Source: Rhypophila decipiens (lineage: Eukaryota > Ascomycota > Sordariomycetes > Sordariales > Naviculisporaceae). From it: a stretch of DNA of 64,000 nucleotides. Of the stretch, positions 9,161-20,821 are shown one piece after another. The notes beneath the pieces are model-generated. The model was given only the letters and a program-made list of their open reading frames with translations, had not been told where the DNA came from and searched no databases. The DNA lies in the NCBI GenBank assembly GCA_033297075.1, contig MU858086.1:1-64000 (forward strand). The letters run 5' to 3'. The number at the start of each line of letters is the position of its first letter. Positions within the stretch are counted from its first letter, which is position 1. The translations under genes were made by a program, and so were the position numbers.

Positions 9161-9815
9161 AGTCGGTCATTCGAGAGAAGGAAGTCTTGGTCTCGTCATA
9201 TGAGAGATATGAAAAAGTGTTTCTCAGGGGGGGTGGCGATCGAGTGTCACTCATTCTTTTCTTTATACTAGCTCTTGGATGTTTTTGTTCCCAGCACTCA
9301 GTCACTCATTTAGTCGAATGGAATTGCCAGTTCTTGGCTTAAAAGTCCCATGAAACCAGACAGCAGGATATCTTTTCAACACGTTTCCCGCTCGCAAATT
9401 TGTACCCACAGCCATGTTTGGTTGTCGAGAGATTCATACTTTTGCAACTTCCTTCCCTTACTGTCGAGTGTGGGCATATGGAGGAAAAACCAGACTCCAA
9501 GTGGCGTCAGACTAATACAAGTGGCTACGTCAATTGGAATACCCCGTAGACGGTACAACTAGTTGTACACAAAGCAGAAATAATTTAATAGACTTTGGGT
9601 ACAACGGCGAAAGACTCACACACCGAGGTTTCCACAAAGTTAAAACGAACCCAAACTTTCATAGCTCAATCAACTAGATAAATTCCATCCACAGCTTCTA
9701 AGAAACTCACTGTTCTGTTCTTCAAAGATATTCCCTCAAGGCAACGAAAACTTGACCAAAAACACCCCCCAAGCACCACTGCATCTTTAACTAAACTGCA
9801 TCGAGTAATACCATC
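9161..9815. other. Intergenic, no gene seen
   Basis: 3' flank of the 8068 gene and promoter of the 9816 gene. The leader just before 9816 is A/C-rich. No other feature. Confidence 0.4.
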
Positions 9816-10442
9816 ATGGATCCTTATCCTCCCGGTACCGTCATCCCCGCGACTCTGATTTCCCGCGAGACGCTCGAGCACGTCGGGTTTACAAAGGAAA
9901 AGGGCGATGAGCTCTGGAGCGAGTGGCTAAACTCGGCAGCCGATGATAATGCTAGACGCGAGGGTGACCCCGAGGATGGACAGGACGGGGACACGTTCAA
10001 GCAATTCATCCTCGATAACGTCAAGAAAGAGACCGACACCTGGGACACCTGGTCAGAAGACGACGATGGACCGTGGTACGCATGCCTGACCCATTGCGGC
10101 ATTAATACCAAAACCCAAGAGGCCATTATGGAACCTGCATTCAAATACCTCCGAGAAGACGAGACTTGTATCTATTTGATATGCGATACTATCGAGATGC
10201 GCTATGGCGGCCTCGAATTCATCCTCAGACGCTTGCCCGAGAGCTCCTCTCCAGCCGCGGACGCGACTCCCGCTTGCGCTCCATCGGTGGTCTTGAACGA
10301 CCAAGGGGTACCAGGTGAGACGGAGTATGTTTGGGGTTTGCCCGAGTGTATCGCTGAACTCGAGGCCATGGGGATCACCATCAATCGTCGACCAGCTAGT
10401 AACCCGGCCGGGGAATCGGATCCTCATCAGCAGCAACAATAG
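9816..10442 (+). CDS. Hypothetical protein, short member of an in-window paralogous pair
   Basis: Single exon, 208 aa, acidic, no signal peptide or membrane segment. It is clearly related to the N-terminal part of the protein at 25273-26527. Both share a REGDPxDG motif (residue ~48), a W-x3-LTxCGI block (~88-96), YLR near 112, and MRYGGLE (~128-134). The C-terminal extension of the paralogue, with an FYFT motif, is missing here; this protein ends in a Ser/Ala-rich tail and a Gln run. I do not recognise the family. The acidic, soluble character suggests an intracellular protein. Confidence 0.6.
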   Translation: MDPYPPGTVIPATLISRETLEHVGFTKEKGDELWSEWLNSAADDNARREGDPEDGQDGDTFKQFILDNVKKETDTWDTWSEDDDGPWYACLTHCGINTKTQEAIMEPAFKYLREDETCIYLICDTIEMRYGGLEFILRRLPESSSPAADATPACAPSVVLNDQGVPGETEYVWGLPECIAELEAMGITINRRPASNPAGESDPHQQQQ

Positions 10443-10595
10443 ACGGAGACGCAGTCATTGAGACACGGGCTGGGGGGAAGAGTGGCCAGGGTTGGCGGAG
10501 ATGGGGACTTCATCAGTTAAAGTGGGAGCGTGTCAGCATTTGACTCCATTCGGTCTTTATCTTCTTGATCTGTACGTTCCATGTCTGTACCCTTA

Positions 10596-12332
10596 TCACG
10601 GATCAAACACCTTGCCCGGATTCATGATCCACTTTGGGTCAAGAGTCCGCTTTATGTCCTTCATCAAACCAATCGTCTCCTCGCCCAGCTCCTCAACAAG
10701 GTACTTCTTCTTTCCCAAACCAATAGCATGCTCCCCAGAAACGGTCCCCTCCATATCAATGGCCTTTCGCATCATATCCTTGACTACCTTTCCCACCGCC
10801 TCCTTTTGTCCTGGTTCCTTGGGATCATACATCATGGCCACATGGAAGTTGCCATCTCCAACATGGCCAATCACGCTAGCAAATATGCCCAGCTTCGAAC
10901 ATTCCTTCTTGCTATACTCGATGATCTCGGCCAGCCTCGAGATGGGCACGGCCACATCAGTAGACCACATCTCGTGGCCCTCCGGTTTGATGCTCACCAT
11001 GGTAAACAGCGCCTCCTTTCTCGCAGCCCATATGTCCGCCTCGTCTTGTTTGTTCTTTGCAAAGAAGAAGCTCCTTTTGTCGCCTTCACTACCCAGTAAT
11101 TCCTTCACTCTTCCCAGATCACTCTTGATCCCTTCTGTCGTGCCAGAAAACTTGACAAACAACGTAGCCCCCTCCTCACTCCATCTCCCCATCCGTCTGA
11201 CCCTCTCACTCCCATGCCGGTTCAAGATGCCCATCTGCACGTCATCCATCAGCTCCAACGCGCCCAAGCGAATCCCACTTCTAATCAGCTTCTGCGCAGC
11301 CTTGGCAGCATCCTCAACCGACCCAAACGACACAGCCATAACGCTACTATCCTCCTCTACAGGTGCCAGTTTAAGCGTAACTTCGGTCACGACCCCCAAC
11401 GTTCCCTCGGCACCCACAAACAACTGGCTGAGATTATACCCGGCGCTCGTCTTCCTAGGCCGTCCCTTTCGCGTCTTGATAACCCGCCCATCAGCCAAAA
11501 CAACGGTCAAATTCACCACCCAATCTTTCATGGTCCCGTAGCGAAATGCGTTGGTGCCTGAACAGTTTGTGCTCACCATACCGCCTATCGTTGCTGTTGG
11601 GCTCGGATCCAACGGGGCGAATAAATTCCATCCCTGGGATTTTATATAGTTGTTTAGGTCGACCCAGTTCACACCCGGCTGGACAATAACGTCCATATCC
11701 TCGCCGTTCAAGGATATGATGTTGTCCATGTACCGAGTAAAGTCGAGGATGATTCCCGAGTGAGGTTGGGAGAAGTTGCCTTCTACGCTGGAGCCCGCGC
11801 CGTAGGGGATGACGGGGACACGGTTGGTAGAGCAGAGAGCGCAGATCAAGGACACGTCCGAGGTTGAGCGCGGGTACACAATTGCTATCCCGCGGATTGG
11901 CGAGTTTGAAGTGGACCAGTCCGAGTGGCCGTGGTGGTCTAGGTCTGAGGGCTCGTAGGATATGCAGTCTGGTCCGAGCAGGGACTCGATCTGGCGAGCG
12001 GTGGTGAGCATCTCGGCCGGTGTGGCGTAGATGGGCTTGGTAGCATTAATCGAAGGCTCGGGGGTTTGTTTCGGTGGGCTCTGGTTGCTGTAGAGCATGC
12101 CGGCTGTGAAGCCTGCGAGGGCGATAACTGCTGCACCAAGGAGTACGCTCGGTGAGGGAGCACCTTTACTCCTTCCATCTGGAACTTGATGACTCTGTTG
12201 CGGCTGGCGTGTTGATGTTGATGAGATGCGTCTTACTCTCGCATCACGTGGGACAGTTGCTGGTGAGCATCGTGCCGACAAGTATGATGCCGACTTTGGC
12301 AACTTGGCCAATAATATCCTTCTTGAGATCAT
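10596..12332 (-). CDS. DLD1: D-lactate dehydrogenase (cytochrome), mitochondrial
   Basis: Single exon, 578 aa. It oxidises D-lactate to pyruvate and passes electrons to cytochrome c. The N-terminus is Arg/Ser-rich without acidic residues (a mitochondrial presequence), followed by a membrane segment near residues 62-80, as in yeast Dld1, which is anchored in the inner membrane. The PCMH-type FAD domain (~115-300) shows PYGAGSSVEGNF and GGMVSTNCSGTNAFRYG. The C-terminal FAD-linked oxidase domain shows the conserved end with GNFHVAMM, SGEHAIGLGKKKY and a final WIMNPGKV. Length and motif order match the family, and the reading frame is intact. ATG 12332 gives the targeting sequence. Confidence 0.92.
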   Translation of the reverse strand: MISRRILLAKLPKSASYLSARCSPATVPRDARVRRISSTSTRQPQQSHQVPDGRSKGAPSPSVLLGAAVIALAGFTAGMLYSNQSPPKQTPEPSINATKPIYATPAEMLTTARQIESLLGPDCISYEPSDLDHHGHSDWSTSNSPIRGIAIVYPRSTSDVSLICALCSTNRVPVIPYGAGSSVEGNFSQPHSGIILDFTRYMDNIISLNGEDMDVIVQPGVNWVDLNNYIKSQGWNLFAPLDPSPTATIGGMVSTNCSGTNAFRYGTMKDWVVNLTVVLADGRVIKTRKGRPRKTSAGYNLSQLFVGAEGTLGVVTEVTLKLAPVEEDSSVMAVSFGSVEDAAKAAQKLIRSGIRLGALELMDDVQMGILNRHGSERVRRMGRWSEEGATLFVKFSGTTEGIKSDLGRVKELLGSEGDKRSFFFAKNKQDEADIWAARKEALFTMVSIKPEGHEMWSTDVAVPISRLAEIIEYSKKECSKLGIFASVIGHVGDGNFHVAMMYDPKEPGQKEAVGKVVKDMMRKAIDMEGTVSGEHAIGLGKKKYLVEELGEETIGLMKDIKRTLDPKWIMNPGKVFDP

Positions 12333-13017
12333 GCTCAGATGTGTAAAAATGAGGTCAATTTGGACCTCGTATAAGAGATGAAAGAGTTAAAAAAAAAAAA
12401 AAAAGTGCCCCAGAGGAGCTGTTGATGAAGACGGCGATGAAACTAGGGAGGGTATCGTCGGTACAACTTCAATTGACAGGGGTCATCGGCGGCTCGGCAG
12501 TACACAACACCGAGATCATCGGGCTTGGCACTCCGGGAGAGCAAATCCGGAGCCGTTCTGTTTGCGGCCGTGTTATCATCAGTTTGCGTCCGGGCATGCT
12601 CAAGATGATTTGCACGTTGAAAACTCTCATCTTCAAAGTCAAAAGGGGTCGATGCAGAGGATCCGAATAGGCTGTGATACCCCGAAAGAGGGGGTTTGCT
12701 ATGTCAGTACGATCACGTACATTATGAATACCGTCATAGTACGGTAATACTCCGTACGGAGTGTCACTGACGACATTGAGGCCATTACAAGCACAATAAT
12801 AAAAAGTGTCAAATTAGATAATTGATTAGACCAAAAGGCCATCCACCTGAATGTCCAATCTGGAGTGCAACAACACCAACAATGGACCAGTTCCTGCCTG
12901 TCACTCATGTAGCCGATTTTGATGCAGATTCCCTGATGCCCGTGTCCCAAACCCAACGCCGTCGCTGTGAATGATGATAAAGAAAACAAGAAAAGCAAGC
13001 AAAGCCACAAAACCTCG
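12333..13017. other. Intergenic with poly-A run and palindrome
   Basis: Contains a 16-17 A run at about 12389-12405 and the perfect 14-bp palindrome ACTCCGTACGGAGT at 12749-12762. No gene is supported; the 3' end of the OSBP gene lies at the right edge. Confidence 0.5.
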
Positions 13018-14344
13018 TCAATAACCAAAGGGCGTCAAATCACCTCTAAAAGGCCTCTGTACCCCATTCAGTTCATCGCTACAGATCCTCCAGACCCCCT
13101 TTGTCCTGTCCGCATCCAGCGTCATGCCCGTGCCTTCGCTCAGCTCATGGAAGACCTCATGCTCCTCCCCATGCACACTCTTGAACAACAACGGCTTCCA
13201 AGTCTCGCCCCGCTGCTTCTCGACAAGCCTCATTTGTCTCTGGGCATGCTCGATCCTCGTCTTCTCAGCCAGGACCTGCCTCATATCGCCGTACTCCATG
13301 CCACTCAGCACGCCCTGCCAAGCCCTCCGACTCTCCCACGGATCCTGCTCATCGACGCGATCAATGGTGATCGGCACAGGTCGATTCTCGGGCGCATCGA
13401 CAATATACTTCTCAATCGTCTCGCCGGTCCTGCAATCCTTGACAGTCCACCCGTCGCTCCAAATACCCTTGACCTCATAGATCGACTCCTTCCGCTCGTC
13501 ATTCTTGCTGTAGATCCTCGCCTCAAAGGTATTCTTCTTGCCCCTTATCATGCCCTCGCCCGAGAACTTTAGCTCAGTGACATAGCCCGCCGACGAGGTG
13601 ATATGATACGTGCCAAGAATCTCGGGGTACAGACACCCTCCCAAGAAGCCGCGGACTTTGACATCCGGCAGCGGCACCAAATGATCTTCATCAAAGGCAT
13701 CGATGTGTACCATGGCGTGCCCGACTTGCCGAATATTTACAGTCCCATTGAAGGTCATCTCAACGCGCGCATATCCGTCCGCTCGTATCCCGTGATCTTC
13801 ATCGACGATGTGCATGGCTGTAATAGGCGGGTGATGCGACACCTGCTCCGCGACGAGCTTGGTAGTCGCCTTGGCGGATTCATCTGTCCATGACGCAAAA
13901 AAGAGCTCGCCGAGAAAGGCGTTGAGGGGTTTCTTGATGGAGACTTTGGGCGCGCCTGCTACGTAGAGCTGGCTTCGGAGGGCGATTAGGAACCAGCGGA
14001 GGATGAGGAGGGAGCGCTTTTCCGGGTTGGATTCTTTGGACGGCGCGGCGAATACGGAGGGGCGCTGGGCCCAGCAGTGGCCGACTTCTACTACGGAGGA
14101 TGGTGCGAGGAGGGAGGGAGGACCGGTTACGTTGGAGAGGTCGCCTTGAACTGTTCCCAAGAACTGTGGTGAGCATCTGTTAGTATTGAATTGCTGTGTT
14201 TACATTCATGTTCCAGTGTGGGCTGGGATCTGGGATCATAGGATTACCCCGCATTCGGGGTACGGTACGGAGTACGGGGTATTGGGAACTGAAACTCACC
14301 TTTACAAGGTCTCGTAAACGAGAAGAAACCGATTTACTGTCCAT
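13018..14344 (-). CDS. Oxysterol-binding protein, Kes1/Osh4-like
   Basis: Two exons, 14300-14344 (15 codons) and 13018-14163, with a 136-bp intron (donor GTGAGT, acceptor CACCACAG). The product is 396 aa. It is a cytosolic lipid-transfer protein that exchanges sterol and PI4P between membranes. The diagnostic OSBP signature EQVSHHPP is present, preceded by KKPLNAFLGELF and followed by the sterol-pocket core. Length matches the short, PH-less Osh4/Kes1 class. The first exon (MDSKSVSSRLRDLVK) supplies the lid helix, and the splice joins it to FLGTVQGDLS, matching the family's start. There are no ankyrin or PH domains. It is unlinked in function to its neighbours. Confidence 0.92.
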
Positions 14345-16483
14345 TGCTGATGGATTGCGAGTTGATGGCAAAAACTGAAAAAGGACAATGACTATTATTC
14401 TGGTGGAGATGGCTAAACAAGTGAAATTGTCGACAAGAATGACAATTGTTTCGAGGTGGGAAGAATTGTATATATGGGGGACGGCCAGACAAAGGGGTCC
14501 TTTCGAGCGTAACAACGGCTTTGTTTCACCCTTGTCTCAACCCGTCAAAGAATGGGACTAATGGCTGATTTGCTAAGAAACTGTTATCGCAGGACTCTGA
14601 ATCAACTAATCGACTACCGATGGTAATGAAACATTCTGCGTGCGAGAGACGGAGTCGTGAGGTTGTTATACTTTTGGGTCCGGGACCCTTGGTCAGCGGA
14701 CGGTATCACGGCCACATGTACTTCGCACTCGGGAATAAAACCTGCTCTCTCGGATCTCACAACTTCCAGACTAGAATATGTATAATGTAGGCATCTTCAG
14801 TCATGTGCGCAAGCGGCGCTTGCAGCAAACCAACTACAAAGTGCCGTTGCGCCGTTGCGGTACCGCTACGGACATGCGGGCAGCGGGCCATGGTCGTCGG
14901 CGTCTGCTCGATCCGCGCCAGGCCGCGCGTAAGTTTGGTGCAGTGGTTGTGACCTTGTTGGATTCAATCAGGAACTTTGCATGCAGGTAAATCTATATCC
15001 GTCCTGGTCCTGCCGCCTTTTCACATGTGCCCAATCGTTCGCTGGCAATAAGACTGGAATACGCACTTCCAAAAAGAGTATTCCGCCAGAGTCAGAGTGA
15101 TAATTCTTGAGTAAATCTTTATCATGGACCTTCATCTCAAGTCTGAAGTTCGTTGTGTGGGCCGCTGTGGCCGCCCCTGGTGTCAACAGGGGCCCATCCG
15201 GCATCCATTGGATCTCCAGATCTGACCTCTGTTTCAAGGGTGCAGCTTCCGATCTTCCAATGTCACAGCTCATCACTTTGACGTGAAAGAGTCAGGACGA
15301 GTGAAATATGTGGGCTACGTTAGCCAAATTGAATCCAGCATCTTAGGCCTCACATCTCGAGTAATGGCACGATCAAATCACTTTCCGGTATCTTGTACTG
15401 CTGGTCATGAAGCAATAGCATCCTGAATCATCAAACAATGACGCAGTTCCAGGCACTGGCAGCCCCGCAAAACCTTAAACGGTAGTGTGTGATTTCCCCA
15501 ACTTACAGCGCCGCTTGCGCCAAAGTTCGGGGCTGCGGCAGTGGCGCGCCTTTACACATACACACGAGGCCCAAATTCCCGGGATCGGAAGGACCACGTT
15601 CAAAACACTGCCACAATGCCACATTCATCATTGAACTCAAAGTTCCCCGGATAATGATTCCTTTGTTTTGACCGTCATTACTAAACAATCCCTTTCTTCT
15701 CGGGGTATTTTCGGAGGTTCCTTGTCTGCCTCTTCCCGCCCGTACGTGTCTGTCCGGGGCATCGTCATGTGCTCATCGCGGAACTTTGAACGCGACGGTC
15801 GTCACGTGACCACCGGTCGGCCACTCCCCTCATCACGAAAGTGAGAAGCCTCATATGCTATTCGTACTGGGTAGCCGTAATTGAACGAGCTAGCTCCCTT
15901 CCTGTGTTCGTTCTACTTGATACCTGCAATTTGGACAAATTTGGGAGAGCCGTCAGAGTCCAAGTCCCTCGCCCGACTCCCGAGCCCCTGAATTCCCCAC
16001 CATGGTTGTTCCATCCCCTTTGGTTGCCCCTTGACCTGTAAACATCAACAACCATTGGCCACCAAACCCACAATCCTTCAAACATCCAACAACGTCCAGT
16101 CCTGCGCTTAGCCTCAACTCGGATTCTTAACCATCGTTCAACTACCTCACTATACCTCGAAGGGCAGCATTCATGTTCGTCGGTGAGACCACTTCCGGTG
16201 TCATGTTCCGGCCACTCTTTGCAAGATTCCTGACAAGTCATAGATAATGATGGGCATATATTCATTAATGAGAGTTTTCTACGAGTAGTGCGTTAACTAA
16301 TGACAGTTGGTAAACCTAGACAGTAATTCTGACTGGCAGGCCAGGCCTCTGAGAAGAAAGAAGAAAAAACAAGAAAAAAGGCGACCAACAAACCTAAAAG
16401 CCACATGTGCATCCGGGAGCCAACCATGTCCCCTAAAGAGCCCATACCCCATCACTTGGCACCTGTCAACACCCACCCCGTAA
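14345..16483. other. 2.1-kb intergenic region
   Basis: Upstream of the OSBP gene is a run of ggtacggtacggagtacgggg (14258-14280, inside the intron). Further right a CACGTGA motif at about 15803 sits in cggtcgtcacgtgaccaccgg. Short frames on both strands (for example 15858-16265 minus) show no domain or signal peptide. No tRNA or repeat was recognised. Confidence 0.4.
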
Positions 16484-17870
16484 TCACGCTCGAAAGGGGG
16501 TGGAAGCCGGCAGTGTAACAGGCGCGTCCGTCCTAGCCGTGGCAAGAATCAAGCCGTCAAACGACGGGGCGGCCGACACGCGCGGGTTGAACGGGGCAAA
16601 CCCCCAGAGCAACCCGAGCGTGCGCAAGATAGAGCTGGCACTGTACGACACGGTGGCTCCGCTCGTGTTGGTCCCCTTTTGCTCGACCTTGGCCTTGGCC
16701 ACGTAGCGCGAGATCAGCAGGGTGGGGATGCGCCCGCCGAGCCTGTTGAACGGCAGCGTGTAGGACTTGGCGTCGGGCGTGGAGACGGTGTAGGTCTTGC
16801 TGTCGGGCGCCGGGGCAAGCGGGGGCGGCACGTGGTCGTGGAAGCCGCCCGACTCGTCAAAGGTCAGGATGAACAGGGTGTGGTTCCACTGCGGGGACGA
16901 GCGGAGCGACTCGTAGACCTTTTTGATGAGGGCCTCGCCGTCTGAGATGCGGCCCGAGGGGTGCATCGAGTTTGTGCCGACGCCGCAGCAGGAGGGGTTG
17001 AGGTAGGACAGCTCGGGAAGCGTGCCGGCGGCGGCGTCGGTGTAAAAGTTGGCGAGCGGCTTGATCAGGCCCGTGTTGCCGCTTGTCTTGGTCCAGTTGT
17101 AGAAGCCTGCGTCGGGGCCGGTGCCGCCCTTGGGGTCGACGTAGTTGAGCCAGCTGTGTCCCGTCTCTGTCAGCTGCTGGAAGATGGAGCGCTGGGGGAG
17201 GCCGTAGCTGCCAAAGGCGGCGTCGTTTGAGCCGTGGCCGTACGAGGTGCCGGATGTCAAGGCCGCTCGGTTGGGGTTGGTGGGCTAGTATCAAGTCAAG
17301 TCAGCAAGATACACGGAGCATCGGGGACAAGTGCATGCAACTCACGCCGGGGACATCGGAATGCCAATGGTTAAAGGTGACAAAGTTCTTGACGAGGGCG
17401 GTCAGGACGGGCACTTGGGCCTCGGTGTAGTAGTTCATGACCTGGGTGGCCAGCACAGTGCGGTTGACTGTGCCGCTATAGAGACGAAGCTGTTCCTGGA
17501 CAAAGCCCTTTTGGGTGGCCACCAGAGTGCCGTTGGCGATGGCGGCGTTGTTGGGTGTAAAGGTGCCGTAGAACTCTAGGTTGTTGCCGTAGACTGCATG
17601 GTCGGGATCGTTGAGCACCGAGTTGTAGTCGGAAGCCGCGGTGCAGGCGCTCCCCTGAGATGGAGCCGAGAGGCTGTACGGGTTGCAGAACGGGCCGTTG
17701 TTGATGGGGTTCTCGATGCCGGCCGTCTTTTGGCCGCCGAGGAGATTGTCGAGAGAGCGGTTTTCCATGACGAGAATGACGACATTCTTGATGTTGGTCG
17801 ACAGGTTGGACGCCGTCGAACCGGCCGCCAAGGAGAGCAACAGGCCCAGGATGCTCTTGGACTGCATCAT
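16484..17870 (-). CDS. Secreted phosphoesterase (phospholipase C / acid phosphatase family)
   Basis: Two exons, 17346-17870 and 16484-17284, with a 61-bp intron (donor GTGAGT, acceptor ACTAG). The product is about 441 aa. It belongs to the phosphoesterase family that includes bacterial phospholipase C and fungal acid phosphatases (PF04185 type). A signal peptide (LGLLLSLAAGSTAS) precedes NVVILVMENRSLDNLLG, the N-terminal metal-binding motif. FNHWHSDVPG, DESGGFHDHVPPP and GGRIPTLLISRY follow. Extracellular release of phosphate from phospholipids or phosphoesters is expected; the exact substrate cannot be told. Two adjacent Met codons (17870, 17867) could start translation. A TATAAATA box lies on the minus strand at 17943-17950. 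Confidence 0.88.
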
Positions 17871-17942
17871 GAAGTATGACTGGAATAAGAAGATGAAGTG
17901 ATTAATTTTAAAGTAGAAAACCAAAACATACGCGGTGCCTCG

Positions 17943-17950
17943 TATTTATA
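17943..17950 (-). promoter_or_regulatory. TATA box of the phosphoesterase gene
   Basis: TATAAATA on the minus strand, about 75 bp before the start codon. Confidence 0.55.
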
Positions 17951-18369
17951 ATTACCTGATGGGTAATGGAAACAGGCGATGGCTCCGGTTGCATCATGAC
18001 CAAGTATTGCCCGACTCTTTGATTTCCTTATTCGGCGTCGGTATAGGGCTCATGTCGATGCAGAGAGAATGCTACTATTGACACCCTTTTGCAATTTATA
18101 TGCAGACGACCAAGTTCTGGTTGACCTGGCCAGTGGCAGCGTTGCGATGGACGTAGCCCCTGCCAAGACTTTATCCAATGAGACCAGCAACCAAGACCAC
18201 GAGGCATGCAACCACTGACACTTGCGACCATTATTCCCGCACACTCCAGAATCTATCGACGTAGTGAACCAGAACTACAGATAATTGGGATACCCATACA
18301 TACCTTGTATATGGCTTGGTTGGAGCACGTGGGGCCTACCTTGTGGACGCCAGCTTGTGCATGTGTCTT
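17951..18369. other. Intergenic, no gene seen
   Basis: Upstream region of the phosphoesterase gene and 3' flank of the next minus-strand gene. Nothing recognisable. Confidence 0.35.
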
Positions 18370-20466
18370 TCAACGCTCTCTGACGTCCTTGCAGAGTAAA
18401 ACAAACACACCCCACGATATGAAGCAGACGAGAATGCTCATCGTCACCCCGCCAGCCCAGGGCCCTTCGGCCCTCTCGCGCAAATCCACCGCCTGCTTGA
18501 ACAGCACAACCCACGCGTGCTCGCCGGCGGAGAAGACGGTGCCCTCACACCAGCAGCTGTCGTAGAAGCCAATCAGCTCCCAAAGCGAGCTGAGGACGAT
18601 CCAAGACGCGTTTCCAATGGCAATCACCTGACCCGACATGCGCGTGGATACCGCGAGGAGGGCCCATATTGTTGATCCCGCATAGGGGCAAGGCCTCGTT
18701 GCTGCTTGTTCTGCCTGTTCTTCCGTGCCACTGTTCTCAGGTGGTTTCCTTGCTGCGAGCTCGACTGTGGCCGCCTTATGAGAGAGCACGGCTGCATGTG
18801 AAAAGAGCGTCGACACAAAGAACAGACAGAAAGCTAGTGTGCCTGCTATGCCGTAAATCAGGTAGCTTCCGGACCGGCACCCGACTCCCTTGACGTCGGT
18901 CAAGTAGGCGATGATGATGGCGGGGATGGTAGTGCCCCATTGCACGAGGAGGCCGACCAAGGCCGCGACCACCATCCGGATCAAAATGTCGCCGTCCTCC
19001 ATGATCTCCTTCCACGGCGGATAGCGCGTAAATCGTGCGTGGGGTCCGAAGCCGCAGTACTGGTTGAGCTGGTCGATGGTTCCGTGAAGATCTCGCATCC
19101 GGAAAGATTGCACCCGACTGGCGCCTAGGATGTTCTCGGCATTGACACTCGGCGCTGGTCCTGTTCTAATCGCTCGAAGCTCAACTTGTTCAGTGGACGG
19201 AACACGCCGAGCACCCCTGATGCTCGCAATCGGACGGCTCTCGTCGGAGGCTGCTGCGGCTGGCTGCTGCTGTCCTGCCAAAGGATCCCGGTCGTTGTAC
19301 TTGGTCGCCACGCGTTCAAAGGTTTTGTGTGTCGCTTTTGCGGCGCCCCACCAGGTAAACACTCGAGCATAGTTGAACGTGGGCCCTTGTTGTATCTCGT
19401 CACCGCAGACATTGAAGATGAAGAATTTAGGCAACTGCTCGCTGGGCAGTGACTTCAAGACCTTGAATGCTTCCTGGTTGGACGTTTTGTGAGCAGGGAC
19501 ATTGTCCCGTTGACCGGCCCTGACCAAGACGAACTCGGACAAGGTGTCATCGATCGTGTCTGACGAGCTCTGGGTCCCGACAGCAATCCAACCCCAAATG
19601 ACGGGAACCTGTGGTGCTTGGTGGTTAGCTTCGCCATAACGTAGTGAATAAGATTGCCTACTCACCAGCCACGTCCACAGAGCGCTCGACGACAGCACTA
19701 GGGCCTCGTTGTGATCCCCCAATGAAGCAATAAAAGACCCAGCCACGGTCAATACCCATGCACCGGCGGCGACGAGCATCTGGGCGACGAGCGAGATTGT
19801 GACACTTCGCTTGGTAGCCCGCAGTCTCTGCTCGACCGAGTTCCACCACGAGTTGTTGGCCTCGAGAATGATTAGACTGCTGAGAGAGCCGTCGGTATCG
19901 GATATCTGAAGTGGCGCCTGCTGGGCTGCCTCCAGAAGGATGCGTGCCGACGACATGCGCTTGGTAAAAGGATTTTGGATCTGGTTTTCTCCATCCTCGT
20001 ATTTCGGGAGGCTCTCACAGAGCCTACGAAGCCAGTTCTGGTTAAGGATGGTGATCATCAGGGAATAAGTCGCCAGGGCAGGACTGCCGAGCGACATGCA
20101 AAAGCTCATGATGTTTGCCTTGGCGCTTCCGCCCTCGAACGGCAGCTGCGCGGTTAGGGCCAACCACGGGAGCAAGTAATTCGTCGCGCGCGCCAAGAAT
20201 TTCTGGTAGCTGAAGACCATGGGAAACTTGCTCCGACCGCAGTACTCGTAGCATGTGTTGACGTCGACGCCCCAGACCTGCTCAGCTTTCCAAGTCGCGC
20301 CGTTCTGGGCAACGCCCCTTACACCGTCCTCGCCAACGAGGCTCGCCATGACGCTCGACTGGGCCCCATTGTCGACGACCGCCTCACGCAGCTTTTCAAC
20401 GCACTTGCCTCTCCAGCTCTCATCGCTCGTAAAGTTGGCGAACAGGCCCTCGAGTCTCGAATCCAT
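18370..20466 (-). CDS. Multi-pass membrane protein, uncharacterised fungal family
   Basis: Two exons, 19666-20466 and 18370-19608, with a 57-bp intron (19609-19665; donor GTGAGT, GCTAACC branch site, acceptor CACAG). The intron has no stop and is a multiple of three, so reading through it gives a 698-aa frame; the spliced form is 679 aa. The N-terminal region is soluble with several Cys. Hydrophobic segments follow near LLPWLALTAQLPFEG, around residues 230-265, in a cluster of four in the second half (MVVAALVGLLVQWG, YLIYGIAGTLAFCLFFVSTLF), and one near the C-terminus. Membrane proteins with a PWLALTAQLP-like motif are widespread in Pezizomycotina and lack an assigned role. It lies in tandem with another large membrane protein. 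Confidence 0.7.
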   Translation of the reverse strand: MDSRLEGLFANFTSDESWRGKCVEKLREAVVDNGAQSSVMASLVGEDGVRGVAQNGATWKAEQVWGVDVNTCYEYCGRSKFPMVFSYQKFLARATNYLLPWLALTAQLPFEGGSAKANIMSFCMSLGSPALATYSLMITILNQNWLRRLCESLPKYEDGENQIQNPFTKRMSSARILLEAAQQAPLQISDTDGSLSSLIILEANNSWWNSVEQRLRATKRSVTISLVAQMLVAAGAWVLTVAGSFIASLGDHNEALVLSSSALWTWLVSRQSYSLRYGEANHQAPQVPVIWGWIAVGTQSSSDTIDDTLSEFVLVRAGQRDNVPAHKTSNQEAFKVLKSLPSEQLPKFFIFNVCGDEIQQGPTFNYARVFTWWGAAKATHKTFERVATKYNDRDPLAGQQQPAAAASDESRPIASIRGARRVPSTEQVELRAIRTGPAPSVNAENILGASRVQSFRMRDLHGTIDQLNQYCGFGPHARFTRYPPWKEIMEDGDILIRMVVAALVGLLVQWGTTIPAIIIAYLTDVKGVGCRSGSYLIYGIAGTLAFCLFFVSTLFSHAAVLSHKAATVELAARKPPENSGTEEQAEQAATRPCPYAGSTIWALLAVSTRMSGQVIAIGNASWIVLSSLWELIGFYDSCWCEGTVFSAGEHAWVVLFKQAVDLRERAEGPWAGGVTMSILVCFISWGVFVLLCKDVRER

Positions 20467-20821
20467 GACGCTGGTCTAGCAAAGTTGGGACCGGAGTGGA
20501 GGCGGCTCATGGCGGATAGTGATGGAGAATCTCGTCTTGGAGGGATGGAGGGACAGTTGGGCATATTAATGTCACGCCATAGGCGACGATGGCGACCCAA
20601 ACGAACCGTAATGGGACCAGAAGCCGAATGGGTGTGAACATAATCTTGGCACGCATGAGCATCCAGCTTTTCCGCTATTTATGGCCTAGCACGGCAGACT
20701 GACCAATCGTCGGGGCAGAAGGCGCAAGGCTCTGGAAAAGGGGGTCTCCCTTCCCGCGTCGTGGAGATTGCAGCTGAACTCCGGAGCGCGGGCGTGCATG
20801 AGCGAATCCAGCCCAGAGCAA

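Noticed and set aside
10492..11541. 349-aa plus-strand frame
   Set aside because: Antisense to the D-lactate dehydrogenase gene.
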